Assembly: GCA_900549825.1 (NCBI GenBank)
Contig: URQB01000001.1
Location: 1-64,000 of the forward strand
Reading direction: 5' to 3'
Length of the DNA: 64,000 nt
Source: an uncultured Oscillospiraceae bacterium
GTDB taxonomy: Bacteria > Bacillota > Clostridia > Oscillospirales > Acutalibacteraceae
Below the pieces are notes generated by a model. It did not search any database, had not been told where the DNA came from, and saw nothing but the letters and a program-made list of their open reading frames with translations. A program made the translations under genes and the position numbers. How positions within the stretch are numbered: position 1 is the stretch's first letter; each line of letters starts with the position of its first letter. Positions 18,801-26,194 of this stretch are shown in pieces.

Positions 18801-18966
18801 TCTGCCAGTAAAAACGCCAATTTCCGTTGAGCGTTTTTTTGTAGGGCGATTCGCCGTGCGCCAGCGCTGCGTCAAAGCTATCGTAAGGCAGCGCGATCAC
18901 GTGCGCCTCCTCTTTATTCTCCTTGATGATCGCCGGGTTCTCCCAATAGTACAATTTGTCCGCCAT
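15838..18966 (-). CDS. GH2 beta-galactosidase (LacZ type)
   Basis: 1042 aa, the usual LacZ length, with no signal peptide, so it acts inside the cell on imported beta-galactosides. Order: sugar-binding jelly roll (about 40-215), immunoglobulin-like domain (220-330), TIM barrel (330-620), a second Ig-like domain (about 640-740) and the small-chain/beta-sandwich domain (about 760-1035). The acid/base Glu is in WSLGNEAGDG (near 452) and the nucleophile Glu in VLCEFAHAMENSLGN (near 543). With the GH29 fucosidase at 21.7 kb it suggests use of host or milk-type oligosaccharides. No sugar transporter is encoded beside it. Confidence 0.95.
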   Translation of the reverse strand: MADKLYYWENPAIIKENKEEAHVIALPYDSFDAALAHGESPYKKTLNGNWRFYWQMGVEGLPEHFQAEDFDDGAWNEIEVPGVWQLQGYGKPVYLSSSYPDAIETARDKIPAINHAKNEVGIYRRTFTVPAEWEGKQLFIHFGAVKSAFFLYLNGRQVGYSQGSMTPAEFRITDYVHEGENQLTAEVYRYSDGTYLEDQDMWFLSGIYREVYLYAENDIYLRDFYARAELDEACEDATLSVWTGVVNFGKEAVEDIVLEAALVGGTKAELEPLELVALPGGTRSFFTADIEKPLKWSAETPHLYTLVLTLSRGGQVLSCKSVRIGFKRVEIRGEQLLINGSPVLLKGVNRHDFDPDHGWAVPRERYYEDMNLMKRANINAIRTSHYPDDPFFYELCDEYGFYVMDECDMETHGVRRKDVPGSNPMWTQAVVDRARRMVIRDRNHACVCIWSLGNEAGDGENFKYMKQAILYHDDSRPVHYEGDFDLTTSDFISRMYPNGEMMEKLGTRQPITVSMFENIANSLAADNKPITAGMYKGKPVVLCEFAHAMENSLGNFQEFMDAFEQYDNLCGGFIWDFVDQSIHKRENGVDQWLYGGDFGEGATSGYFCANGIVAADRTPHPSYYEVKKVYQPIRAEEQNLLSGKIMVHNKFLFTDLTGFSLVWTVQAAGETVQEGRIDELKIQPGASAELTLPYDLADLPAAECVLTVSFVTKEEAPWAPAGSETAWDQFILKKEVDTRAIRKGPAIKFKHSGKFIYISGGRFNVVFEDGVMTTLSYDGKPYLVQGGGLRPNFFRALTDNDIGTFNFAPQFAPVNPSNQWKLANRALRTRSVTVSQGAGNEAVVSVKWFTPFTRKVGTQYRFLPDGTIVVQHMASSLALNLLRVGLRMTLPAGLDRVSWYGRGFQETYCDRKTGAKIGRYEATVAELETPYMRPQENGNRVDARSLEIRREDGSGLCFRALPGTVFEFSAHHYSLEALEKARHQHELIREENTFLYLDARQCGVGGDMPGMACLREPYILHSGVPYGFRFTISPLEECGICD

Positions 18967-19104
18967 ATTTCAGCGCCCCTTTCCCAATGGTTCTCGTCAA
19001 ACGCATCTGCGGCCGCTCCCAACCCCTGCCTTCGGCCGCGTCCGGTGATTCCAAACGAAGAAAAACCCGTATAAGGGGCGTTTCAGGTAGGTTTGGTATG
19101 CATT

Positions 19105-19133
19105 ATTATAGCACACTGGCTATTCCTTGTATA
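19105..19133 (-). promoter_or_regulatory. Promoter of the beta-galactosidase gene
   Basis: Minus strand: TATACA (19133-19128), a 17-bp spacer and TATAAT (19110-19105). The leader to the ATG at 18966 is about 130 nt; no riboswitch or clear operator was recognised in it. The rest of 18967-19295 is AT-rich without a gene. Confidence 0.65.
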
Positions 19134-19295
19134 CTTTATAAATGGAAAATATTGTTTCAATTCTGTAACATTTGCGCTGTTTTATCACGATTGAGCAGAG
19201 TGAAGCAACTGCAGGAATATTCCGGCCGTTTACGCTAAAAATAGAAATGATCTGAATTTTGCTTTTATTTTACTCCGGAAAGGATGATTTCCCAA

Positions 19296-20645
19296 ATGTA
19301 TCAAACGCACTCACGCCGCGGTCGAATCCGCCTGGCAAGCTATCTGACCGCGCTCTTCGTCGTTCTGGTCGCAACGGCCTCAATCGGCGCGGCACAGACC
19401 CGGCATTATAAGAGAGCTTATGAGGAAACGCAGCAGCGGGCGCTTCTGGAGCTCGGGGAATATATGGATCATATAGAAAGCGACCTGAACAAGGTGATCT
19501 ACACCAACACGCCGCCGATGCTCGCAAAGCTCTCCTCCTCCCTGTGGAGGGAGGCCACTGGTGCCAAAAGCAGCCTCAGCCAGCTGCCTACCTCTAACCT
19601 GCAGATGGACAACACCTACCGTTTTCTTTCCCAGGTTGGCGAATACGCCATGTCGCTCAACCGCAAAGTGGCGGACGGCGGATCGATCTCCGAGAGCGAG
19701 CGGGAAACACTCCAAAAACTGCTGGCGCTTTCCCGTTCGTTGTGTGGCCAGCTTGCCACCGTCAGCATGCATCTCGACAATGGGACGCTGGCGATGGAGG
19801 AGGTACGCGACGCGCTCTCCGAGGGCGGCGAGGGTGTTCAGGCCATCTCGCTGAGCCAGAGCTTCTCCGACGCGGAGCAGGCGCTCGCGGATTATCCGAC
19901 GCTGATTTATGACGGCCCCTTCTCCGACCATATCAATCAGAAAAACCCCGCCATGCTCCGGGGCAAGAGCAATATCACCCGTGAGGAGGCGGCTCAAATC
20001 GCCGCCAAATTCAGCGGAATCGCCGCGAATAACCTGCAGGAGGATTCGGATGAGGATGGCAATATGGCCTCCTATGGCTTCTTCTACGATACGATGAGCA
20101 TCAGTATCACAAAGGCGGGCGGCTACCTCTGCTATATGCTCAACTCCCGCTTTGCAGACGAAGCAACGCTGGAGGCCACAGATGCAATCGCCCGCGCATC
20201 GGCCTTTTTAAAGGAGATGGGCTATGAAAATATGAAGGATAGCTATTATGCGCTCAACGACGGCATCTGTGTTGTCAACTTTGCCCAGATGGAGGGAGAT
20301 GCCATCTGTTATCCCGACCTGATCAAGGTCGGCGTCGCGCTGGACAACGGCGAGATCGTCTCCGTCGATGCGCGGGGCTATCTGATGAACCATAAGGACC
20401 GCGTGATCCCCACGCCGGAAGTCACCAAAGGCCAGGCCCAGCAGCGCCTGAGCCCAGAGCTCACGGTCCTCTCCTCGCGCCTTGCTTTTATCCCCACGGA
20501 CGCGGGCGGCGAAGTTTACTGCTATGAATTCCGCTGCAAGGGGCAGAAGGAGGACGAAATCCTCGTTTATATCGATGCCAAAACCGGAAATGAGGCAAAT
20601 ATTCTTCAGCTCCTCCATGCGGACGGCGGCATGCTGACCCGTTGA
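19296..20645 (+). CDS. ypeB: Germination protein YpeB
   Basis: 449 aa. In Bacillus, YpeB holds and stabilises the spore-cortex lytic enzyme SleB in the inner spore coat/membrane. Seen: a single N-terminal membrane anchor (ASYLTALFVVLVATASIGAAQ, about 13-33), a helical N-terminal domain (40-200) with the family's ENTYRFLSQVGEYA-like block, and PepSY-type C-terminal repeats (about 230-445). The ATG at 19284 touches its ribosome site, while the ATG at 19296 sits 12 nt after GGAAAGG, so I use 19296. Its usual partner sleB is not adjacent. YpeB implies cortex germination and therefore spore formation. Confidence 0.88.
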   Translation: MYQTHSRRGRIRLASYLTALFVVLVATASIGAAQTRHYKRAYEETQQRALLELGEYMDHIESDLNKVIYTNTPPMLAKLSSSLWREATGAKSSLSQLPTSNLQMDNTYRFLSQVGEYAMSLNRKVADGGSISESERETLQKLLALSRSLCGQLATVSMHLDNGTLAMEEVRDALSEGGEGVQAISLSQSFSDAEQALADYPTLIYDGPFSDHINQKNPAMLRGKSNITREEAAQIAAKFSGIAANNLQEDSDEDGNMASYGFFYDTMSISITKAGGYLCYMLNSRFADEATLEATDAIARASAFLKEMGYENMKDSYYALNDGICVVNFAQMEGDAICYPDLIKVGVALDNGEIVSVDARGYLMNHKDRVIPTPEVTKGQAQQRLSPELTVLSSRLAFIPTDAGGEVYCYEFRCKGQKEDEILVYIDAKTGNEANILQLLHADGGMLTR

Positions 20646-20764
20646 CACACGGCATGCGCGTATAAATCCTCCGAAGCCGGGCACCCTATAGCCTGTATCC
20701 CATCTGCTCCTGGCTACAGCCCGGGCACTTGAGGGAAAGCTTTTAATAAAGGAGTCTTCCATGC

Positions 20765-21067
20765 ATGAAAAAGGTAATTGCAATTCTACTTGGGTTAACG
20801 TTGGCCTGCAGCGTCTTGTTGGGTGGCTGCGGCGATAAGGGGGACGGAAAGATCACCGAATCCTCCCGCACTCCCGCCGCCCCCGCTGAAAATTCCACCA
20901 ACATCATGGAGAATGCCAGCAGCCGCTTGGCGGAAGGCGCTACCAACGCGGGCGAAGCGCTCAGCGAGGCTGGCAGCAAGGCGAGAGACGACCTGACAAA
21001 GATCAGCGAAAGATTGAGCGACGCAGCCAATAACGCAAGGGACGATCTCAGCAACGCGGTCCGCTGA
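20765..21067 (+). CDS. Small lipoprotein with amphipathic repeats
   Basis: 100 aa. Lipoprotein signal: MKKVIAILLGLTLACSVLLGGC with the lipobox LLGGC, so mature C22 carries the lipid. After a Ser/Pro/Ala linker, the rest is a helix of 11-residue-like repeats (ASSRLAEGATNAGEALSEAG, KARDDLTKISERLSDAANNARDDLSNAV) resembling LEA/apolipoprotein-type amphipathic helices. I do not recognise a named family. The ribosome site is AAGGAG. It lies after ypeB with 119 nt between and has its own terminator; a spore-envelope role is only a guess from position. Confidence 0.75.
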   Translation: MKKVIAILLGLTLACSVLLGGCGDKGDGKITESSRTPAAPAENSTNIMENASSRLAEGATNAGEALSEAGSKARDDLTKISERLSDAANNARDDLSNAVR

Positions 21068-21084
21068 CAATGCGTGATTGCAGC

Positions 21085-21128
21085 AAGGCAGCCCGGAGGA
21101 TTCCGGGCCGCCTTCGTTTTATTTTTCC
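21085..21128 (+). terminator. Terminator of the small lipoprotein gene
   Basis: AAGGC-A-GCCCGGA pairs with TCCGGGC-C-GCCTT around GGAT, followed by TTTTATTTTT. Confidence 0.85.
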
Positions 21129-21214
21129 GGCAGTCCCCGGTTCATCATCATGTATTCTCATGCTGCTTTTCCATCTGTCAACCATCCGCCCTCTCACGCA
21201 CGGGCAAATACTCG

Positions 21215-21586
21215 TCATTTCTCTGCCGGGATGATCTCGATCCAATATCCATCCGGGTCGGAAATGAAATAGATTCCCATTCCCGGATTTTCAAAGCAGA
21301 CGCAGTCCATCTCCCTGTGGCAGCGCAGGGCCGCTTCCATGTCATCCGTCTCAAAGGCGAGATGAAACTCGTTGTCCCCCAGGTGATACGCCTCCTTACG
21401 ATCCCGCAGCCAAGTCAGCTCCAGCTTATGAAGCGTGCGTCCATCGCCCAGAAAAACGATGATGAAGCTTTTATCCTCTGCTTCGATCCGCCGCGTCTCC
21501 CTAAGCCCCAGCGCCTGTTCATAAAAGGCAAGCGATTTCTCAAGATTCAGCACATTCAGGTTATTGTGCGCAAATGTAAACTGCAT
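21215..21586 (-). CDS. VOC family protein (glyoxalase/dioxygenase fold)
   Basis: 123 aa, cytoplasmic. Two beta-alpha-beta-beta-beta units typical of the vicinal oxygen chelate fold: MQFTFAHNNLNVLNLEKSLAFYEQALGL at the N-terminus and ENPGMGIYFISDPDGYWIEII at the C-terminus. Candidate metal ligands are H7, E57 (KLELTW), H75 (FHLAFE) and E118 (WIEI), the lactoylglutathione-lyase pattern. It may detoxify methylglyoxal or act on another small molecule. The start is the ATG at 21586 behind AGAAGG; an overlapping TTG at 21589 is less likely. It is monocistronic. Confidence 0.88.
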   Translation of the reverse strand: MQFTFAHNNLNVLNLEKSLAFYEQALGLRETRRIEAEDKSFIIVFLGDGRTLHKLELTWLRDRKEAYHLGDNEFHLAFETDDMEAALRCHREMDCVCFENPGMGIYFISDPDGYWIEIIPAEK

Positions 21587-21675
21587 CAAAAAGCCTTCTT
21601 TCTTTTTTATGATAGCAATATCTTATCCGAAGCCTGTACAAAGGCAAAGCTTTTGCAAAAAACAAGCACTTTTTG

Positions 21676-21705
21676 TTGCTCCCGGCCCATTTAACGTGAT
21701 ATAAT
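21676..21705 (+). promoter_or_regulatory. Promoter of the GH29 gene
   Basis: TTGCTC (21676-21681), an 18-bp spacer and TATAAT (21700-21705), 48 bp before the ATG. Confidence 0.55.
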
Positions 21706-21753
21706 AATTAGCAATCATGACCGTTCAGGCCATATTCAGGGAGGCGTTTTCCA

Positions 21754-23283
21754 ATGGACCGGCTCGATTTTTACACCTCGATTGCGCCAAGCCCTCGCCA
21801 GCTGGAAATCCAGTCGCTCGGGTTTTACGCGTTTTTACATTTCGGTATGAACACCTTTCTCGACAAGGAGTGGAGCGACGGCAAGGCCAGCCCCTCTCTG
21901 TTCTGCCCAACGCAGCTCGACACGGATCAATGGGTGCGGGCCCTGCGCAACGCCGGCCTGCGAGGCGCGATCCTCACTGCAAAGCATCACGACGGCTTCT
22001 GCCTCTGGCCGAGCAGACTGACAGATTACACCGTCGCCTCCAGCCCCTACCGTGGCGGAACGGGCGATATTGTGGGCGAGCTTGCTCGCTCCTGCGCCAA
22101 ATACGGGCTGAAGTTCGGCATCTACCTCTCCCCATGGGACCGGCACGATGCGCGCTATGGGACGCCTGCATACGACGATTTCTACGTAGGCCAGCTCACA
22201 GAGCTACTGACGAATTATGGCGAGATCTTCACCGTCTGGCTCGATGGTGCGTGCGGTACTTATCTGGACGGGAAACCGAAACAGGCATACGATTTTGAGC
22301 GTTATTACGAAACCATCCGCCGCCTGCAGCCGGGCTGCATCATCTCCAACTGCGGGCCCGACGTACGCTGGCTCGGCAATGAGGGCGGCATCACCCGGCG
22401 CTCTGAATGGAACGTTGTTCCGCGGTTTGCATACGATATTCAGACGATCGAAAAGAATTCCCAGCAGACGGACGATACCGCCTTTCGTAAAAAAGGGGCG
22501 GATATCGCCTACAGCGACCTTGGCAGCCGCAAAGCGCTGGAGGGGTATGACGAGCTGATCTGGTACCCGGCCGAGGCGGATGTGTCCATCCGTCCCGGCT
22601 GGTTCTACCACCAGAAGGAGGACAGTAAGATCCGCTCCATCGACAACCTGCTGTACCTGTATTATTCCACAGTGGGCGGGAATACGCTATTGCTGCTGAA
22701 CGTCCCGCCGGACCGTCGCGGGCTCATCCATGAAAAGGACGCCGCCCGCCTCGCAGAGCTCGGCAGAAGGCTTCATTCCGCCTTCTCCCGCCAGGTACTC
22801 TTTGAGCGCATCACCGCGCCGGAGGGGAAAGAGGGGTTTTCCGTCAAAAACTGCCTGCGCCCGGATGACGGCTGCTATTCTCCTCTCGAGCAGGCGGACC
22901 GCTATACGCTTTTGCTCGATTTTAAGCAGGAAGCCCTGATCGACAAGATCGTCCTGCAGGAGGATACGCGCTATTCCCAGCGCGTAGAAGCCTTCACAAT
23001 CGAGGCCTGGATCGGGGGCCGCTGGAAACAGGTTTACGGCGGCACGGTGATCGGCTTCGGGAAAATCGCGCTGTTCCGGCCCGTTCTGACGCGAAAGCTG
23101 AAGATCACCATCACCGCCTGCCGGAAGGAGCCCTATCTGCGCAGCATCCAGGTCTTCGAGAACGACGGCACCGAGGTGAAGATGCCCAAAACACTTTGGC
23201 TGCGCAAAAAGGCGGAAGAGCTCAATTACCGGCTGTTTATTGATGCGGAGAAGCATAAAGCAAATGCAAAAAGCTCCAAATAA
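21754..23283 (+). CDS. GH29 alpha-L-fucosidase
   Basis: 509 aa, no signal peptide, so it is intracellular. The catalytic TIM barrel (about 1-340) starts with QLEIQSLGFYAFLHFGMNTF and carries ILTAKHHDGFCLWPS, FGIYLSPWDRH and the nucleophile Asp in TVWLDGACGTY (near residue 166). The C-terminal beta domain (about 370-500) is of the F5/8/carbohydrate-binding type often appended to GH29B enzymes, which prefer alpha-1,3/4-linked fucose; that subfamily placement is inferred. The product would be free fucose from imported glycans. The ribosome site is GGGAGG. It stands alone, with no visible terminator before the spoIIE promoter. Confidence 0.92.
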   Translation: MDRLDFYTSIAPSPRQLEIQSLGFYAFLHFGMNTFLDKEWSDGKASPSLFCPTQLDTDQWVRALRNAGLRGAILTAKHHDGFCLWPSRLTDYTVASSPYRGGTGDIVGELARSCAKYGLKFGIYLSPWDRHDARYGTPAYDDFYVGQLTELLTNYGEIFTVWLDGACGTYLDGKPKQAYDFERYYETIRRLQPGCIISNCGPDVRWLGNEGGITRRSEWNVVPRFAYDIQTIEKNSQQTDDTAFRKKGADIAYSDLGSRKALEGYDELIWYPAEADVSIRPGWFYHQKEDSKIRSIDNLLYLYYSTVGGNTLLLLNVPPDRRGLIHEKDAARLAELGRRLHSAFSRQVLFERITAPEGKEGFSVKNCLRPDDGCYSPLEQADRYTLLLDFKQEALIDKIVLQEDTRYSQRVEAFTIEAWIGGRWKQVYGGTVIGFGKIALFRPVLTRKLKITITACRKEPYLRSIQVFENDGTEVKMPKTLWLRKKAEELNYRLFIDAEKHKANAKSSK

Positions 23284-23354
23284 CCCTAAAAACAGAACCC
23301 ATTGAGGCAAAAAACAAATCATATCAAAAAAAGCGCCTTTCTTCTGCTTCGCAA

Positions 23355-23388
23355 TCCGACACAAATTTTGCAAAGCCCCGCCTATAAT
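23355..23388 (+). promoter_or_regulatory. Spo0A-type promoter of spoIIE
   Basis: TCCGACA (23355-23361) matches six of seven positions of the Spo0A box TTCGACA. TATAAT (23383-23388) follows after exactly 21 bp. The B. subtilis spoIIE promoter also has wide spacing with Spo0A boxes overlapping the -35. A start near 23395 places the ATG at 23452 about 57 nt downstream. Confidence 0.6.
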
Positions 23389-23451
23389 GACAAGAGAGCC
23401 TTTCCCGCCCGCGGCTGGACAGGCCCAGCTTTTGCAAAGCGTGGTGTGTCA

Positions 23452-25782
23452 ATGATGAAAAACAGAGGACAGGCGCTCAGCTTTATGCGCGCGTTTCCAC
23501 AGGAAATCCCCGCTGCGGCCCGGTTTCTGCTTCGGCAGGCGTTTACGATGGTCTCCGGCTTTGCGCTTGCCCAGGCGGCCGTTTTCGATTCCTTTTCCCC
23601 GCTGGGGATCGCCCTGGTGGCAGGCGCCCCAAAGGACGGCATTCTGGCCGCCTCTCTGGGCGCGTGCCTCGGCTATTTATTTTCCGGTGCGGATGGGACG
23701 ACGCCGCTGCGTTATATTGCAAGCGTTGTTGCGGCCTCCGTGATCAGCTTCGCGCTCCGGCAAACGAGAAAGGAGAAGCTTGCCCAGGCGCTTTCCTGCG
23801 TAACCGCAGCTTCTTGCTGCCTGGTTACGGGGCTCGCGCTCGGCATGTCGGAGGGGCTGACGGCAGCACTGGCGGCGCTCTATGGAGCAGAAGCCCTGCT
23901 GGCCGGCGGCGCGGCTTATTTCTTCTACCGTTCCTTCGCCCTGCTCGGGCAGGTCGGAAAACGACGCGTACTCGCCCCGCAGGAAACCGCATGCATCGTG
24001 GCCTCCTTTGCGATCCTGCTCTTTGCCCTTGCAGGCTTTGACATCGGCGGGATCGCACCGGCCCGGATCGCCGCCGTGCTGCTCATCTTGCTGAGCGCGC
24101 GCTGCGGGCGGGAGGCCGGGGGCAGCATCGCCGGGATCGTAGCGGGCGTGGCCATGGGATTCGGGGAAGGGTTCCGCTTCCTGACCGGCTCCTATGCGTT
24201 CGGCGGCCTGCTCGCCGGACTGTTCGCCCCGCTCGGACAATTCGGCTGTGCGGCCGCCTTTGCCGCCGCCAACGGCATGGTGGTGATTTTAGAGGGCGGA
24301 AGCACGCAGGCCGTCCATACGCTGATCGAAACGGCGGTGGCCACGGTTCTTTTCGTCCTCCTTCCCTCCCGGTGGATGGAAAAAATAGAGTCCGTTTTAA
24401 ATCCTCCCCCGGTTATCCACTCGCAGGATGCGGCCCGTGCGCTTTCTGCCCGCCTGCATGCGGCGGCCTCCGGCATGCGGTATGTTTCCACCTCGGTCGA
24501 CGCCGTATCGGAAAGCCTCAAAAGGCTCTATGCGCCGGGTTTCCATACGCTGCACGGCCAGGTGCGGGAATCCGTCTGCGGCCAGTGCGGGATGCAGGAG
24601 CAGTGCTGGAAGGACAAAGAATCGGAAACAATGGAGGCGGTGCAATGCATCGGCATACTCCTTGAAAAGGGAGAACCGCTCTCTCCGGACAAACTCCCCC
24701 CACAGTTTTCCGGCCGCTGCATCCGGCTGACCAGCCTGCTCGACCGGTACCGGGAGGCGTACTCTGCCCATACCGCCCGCGCAGGGGCGCAGAACCGGCT
24801 GAGCCGTCTGCGCGCAGTCATCGGGGACCAGTTCGGCGAGATGTCGGACCTTCTGGAGGACCTTTCGCTCGATTATGGCGAGGAACTGCTCTTCGACGAC
24901 GAGACGGCCTTACGCGTCCAATCTCTTCTGGAGGGAGCGGGGATGGCAATACAGGAAACCGTCTGCCGGCTCGACGCAAACGGGCGGATGCATCTTGAAG
25001 CCACCGGCAAGCCGGGCGAAGAAAAGCTTCATCAAAGGGAGCTTCCCGCGCTGTTTCAGGAAGCCTGCGGGCGGGCGTTCGATCCGCCCTGCATCGAGGT
25101 CATCAGTGGAGAGCTGTATCTGACCTGCAGCGAAAAGGCCCCCTTCACGATGCGAACCGGGGCAAGCCAGCGCACCTGCGGAGAATCCGTTTTATGCGGC
25201 GATACGTTTGAAATCTTCCGGGATGGGCGCGGGCGGCAGCTTTTGCTCATCAGCGACGGCATGGGAACGGGCGGGCGCGCCGCGGTGGACGCCGCGATGG
25301 CAAGCGGCCTGTTTTCCAAACTGATCAAGGCCGGGCTCGGCTTTGACACGGCCCTGCGCATCGTCAATTCCGCACTGCTTGCGAAGTCCGAGGAGGAATC
25401 CTTTGCCACACTCGATCTCGCCTGCTTCGATTTTTATTCCGGGGAGTGCGCCGTCTGCAAAGCTGGCGCAGCGGCTTCTTTCCTGCGCCGTGCCGGGAAG
25501 GCAGAATTACTGGAGCGGGCCTCCATGCCCGCGGGCATCCTGCGGGAAGCACACTTTTCCGATTTTCGGACGAAGCTTCAGCCGGGCGACCTGATCCTGC
25601 TGGTTTCCGACGGCGCGCTCGGCGCCGGAACCGGATGGATCCTGGAGGAACTGGAGCATTTCGAGGGAGCGGACGCACAGACGCTTTCCGACCGGATTTC
25701 CGAGGAGGCGGCGCGCCGGCGAACGGACGGACATGAGGACGATATCACGGTGGTTGCTGGAATTGCGGCAAACAACCGATAA
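23452..25782 (+). CDS. spoIIE: Stage II sporulation protein E (PP2C phosphatase)
   Basis: 776 aa. Dephosphorylates SpoIIAA in the forespore to release sigma-F, and takes part in polar septation. The N-terminal half has about ten membrane segments (about 30-320), followed by a regulatory linker with a CGQCGMQEQCW cysteine cluster (near 375-390). The PP2C/SpoIIE phosphatase domain (about 570-776) has GDTFEIF, the metal motif LLISDGMGTGGRA, LVSDGALG and the final DDITVVAG. The start is ATG 23452 (or 23455); in-frame codons further upstream lie before or within the promoter. It is monocistronic, with two hairpins after it. This is the clearest marker that the organism sporulates. Confidence 0.95.
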   Translation: MMKNRGQALSFMRAFPQEIPAAARFLLRQAFTMVSGFALAQAAVFDSFSPLGIALVAGAPKDGILAASLGACLGYLFSGADGTTPLRYIASVVAASVISFALRQTRKEKLAQALSCVTAASCCLVTGLALGMSEGLTAALAALYGAEALLAGGAAYFFYRSFALLGQVGKRRVLAPQETACIVASFAILLFALAGFDIGGIAPARIAAVLLILLSARCGREAGGSIAGIVAGVAMGFGEGFRFLTGSYAFGGLLAGLFAPLGQFGCAAAFAAANGMVVILEGGSTQAVHTLIETAVATVLFVLLPSRWMEKIESVLNPPPVIHSQDAARALSARLHAAASGMRYVSTSVDAVSESLKRLYAPGFHTLHGQVRESVCGQCGMQEQCWKDKESETMEAVQCIGILLEKGEPLSPDKLPPQFSGRCIRLTSLLDRYREAYSAHTARAGAQNRLSRLRAVIGDQFGEMSDLLEDLSLDYGEELLFDDETALRVQSLLEGAGMAIQETVCRLDANGRMHLEATGKPGEEKLHQRELPALFQEACGRAFDPPCIEVISGELYLTCSEKAPFTMRTGASQRTCGESVLCGDTFEIFRDGRGRQLLLISDGMGTGGRAAVDAAMASGLFSKLIKAGLGFDTALRIVNSALLAKSEEESFATLDLACFDFYSGECAVCKAGAAASFLRRAGKAELLERASMPAGILREAHFSDFRTKLQPGDLILLVSDGALGAGTGWILEELEHFEGADAQTLSDRISEEAARRRTDGHEDDITVVAGIAANNR

Positions 25783-25784
25783 AA

Positions 25785-25819
25785 AGGTGCTGCTGCAAAA
25801 GGTTTTTGCAACAGCACCT
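25785..25819 (+). terminator. spoIIE terminator, first hairpin
   Basis: AGGTGCTGCTGCAAAA pairs with TTTTGCAACAGCACCT with one mismatch and a 3-nt loop. It begins two bases after the stop codon. Confidence 0.7.
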
Positions 25820-25828
25820 ATCTTTCAT

Positions 25829-25870
25829 TTGAAACAGGCGCGGTTTGTAACGCGCCTGTTTCAACGTTTG
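25829..25870. terminator. Second hairpin between converging genes
   Basis: TTGAAACAGGCGCG (25829-25842) pairs perfectly with CGCGCCTGTTTCAA (25851-25864), followed by a T-rich stretch on the plus strand. It may also stop minus-strand transcription from the small gene at 25891. Confidence 0.65.
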
Positions 25871-25890
25871 TTGTTCATGCGCCTTCCCCG

Positions 25891-26121
25891 CTATTCTTCG
25901 CGGCCGCCGCGTGCGATCCGGAAGATCAGGCAGGCGATCGCCGCTGAAAACATCTGCTCCGGTGGCACTTGGTCCTTTATTTCTTCTATAGAAAGCGCGG
26001 GAGCGGACTCCGCAAGTGTTTCACGCATCCTGCAAAAGAGGCTTTTGCGGTCAGCCTTCCGGAAGACGACCCGGACGGAAGGCTCCTGTTCTAAAAATTC
26101 AAAGTCTTTATTTTTTGACAT
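25891..26121 (-). CDS. Small protein of unknown function
   Basis: 76 aa, start ATG at 26121 behind GAGGG with 7-nt spacing. It is rich in charged residues (MSKNKDFEFLEQEPSVRVVFRKADRKSLF), with one hydrophobic stretch near residues 58-68 (FSAAIACLIFRIARGG) that could dock at a membrane. There is no signal peptide and no family that I recognise. It lies 73 nt after the second ABC exporter gene on the same strand and may be the last gene of that operon. Coding status rests on the ribosome site and position. Confidence 0.5.
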   Translation of the reverse strand: MSKNKDFEFLEQEPSVRVVFRKADRKSLFCRMRETLAESAPALSIEEIKDQVPPEQMFSAAIACLIFRIARGGREE

Positions 26122-26194
26122 AACAATCCCTCATTTCTTTTCTCTTCGATAGTGTGCCCTCCTTCCCGTCCGAAAATCGTTCACAAGGAAAATC

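Noticed and set aside
23302..23451. 50-codon N-terminal extension of SpoIIE
   Set aside because: It contains the Spo0A box and the -10 element, so it would not be transcribed.
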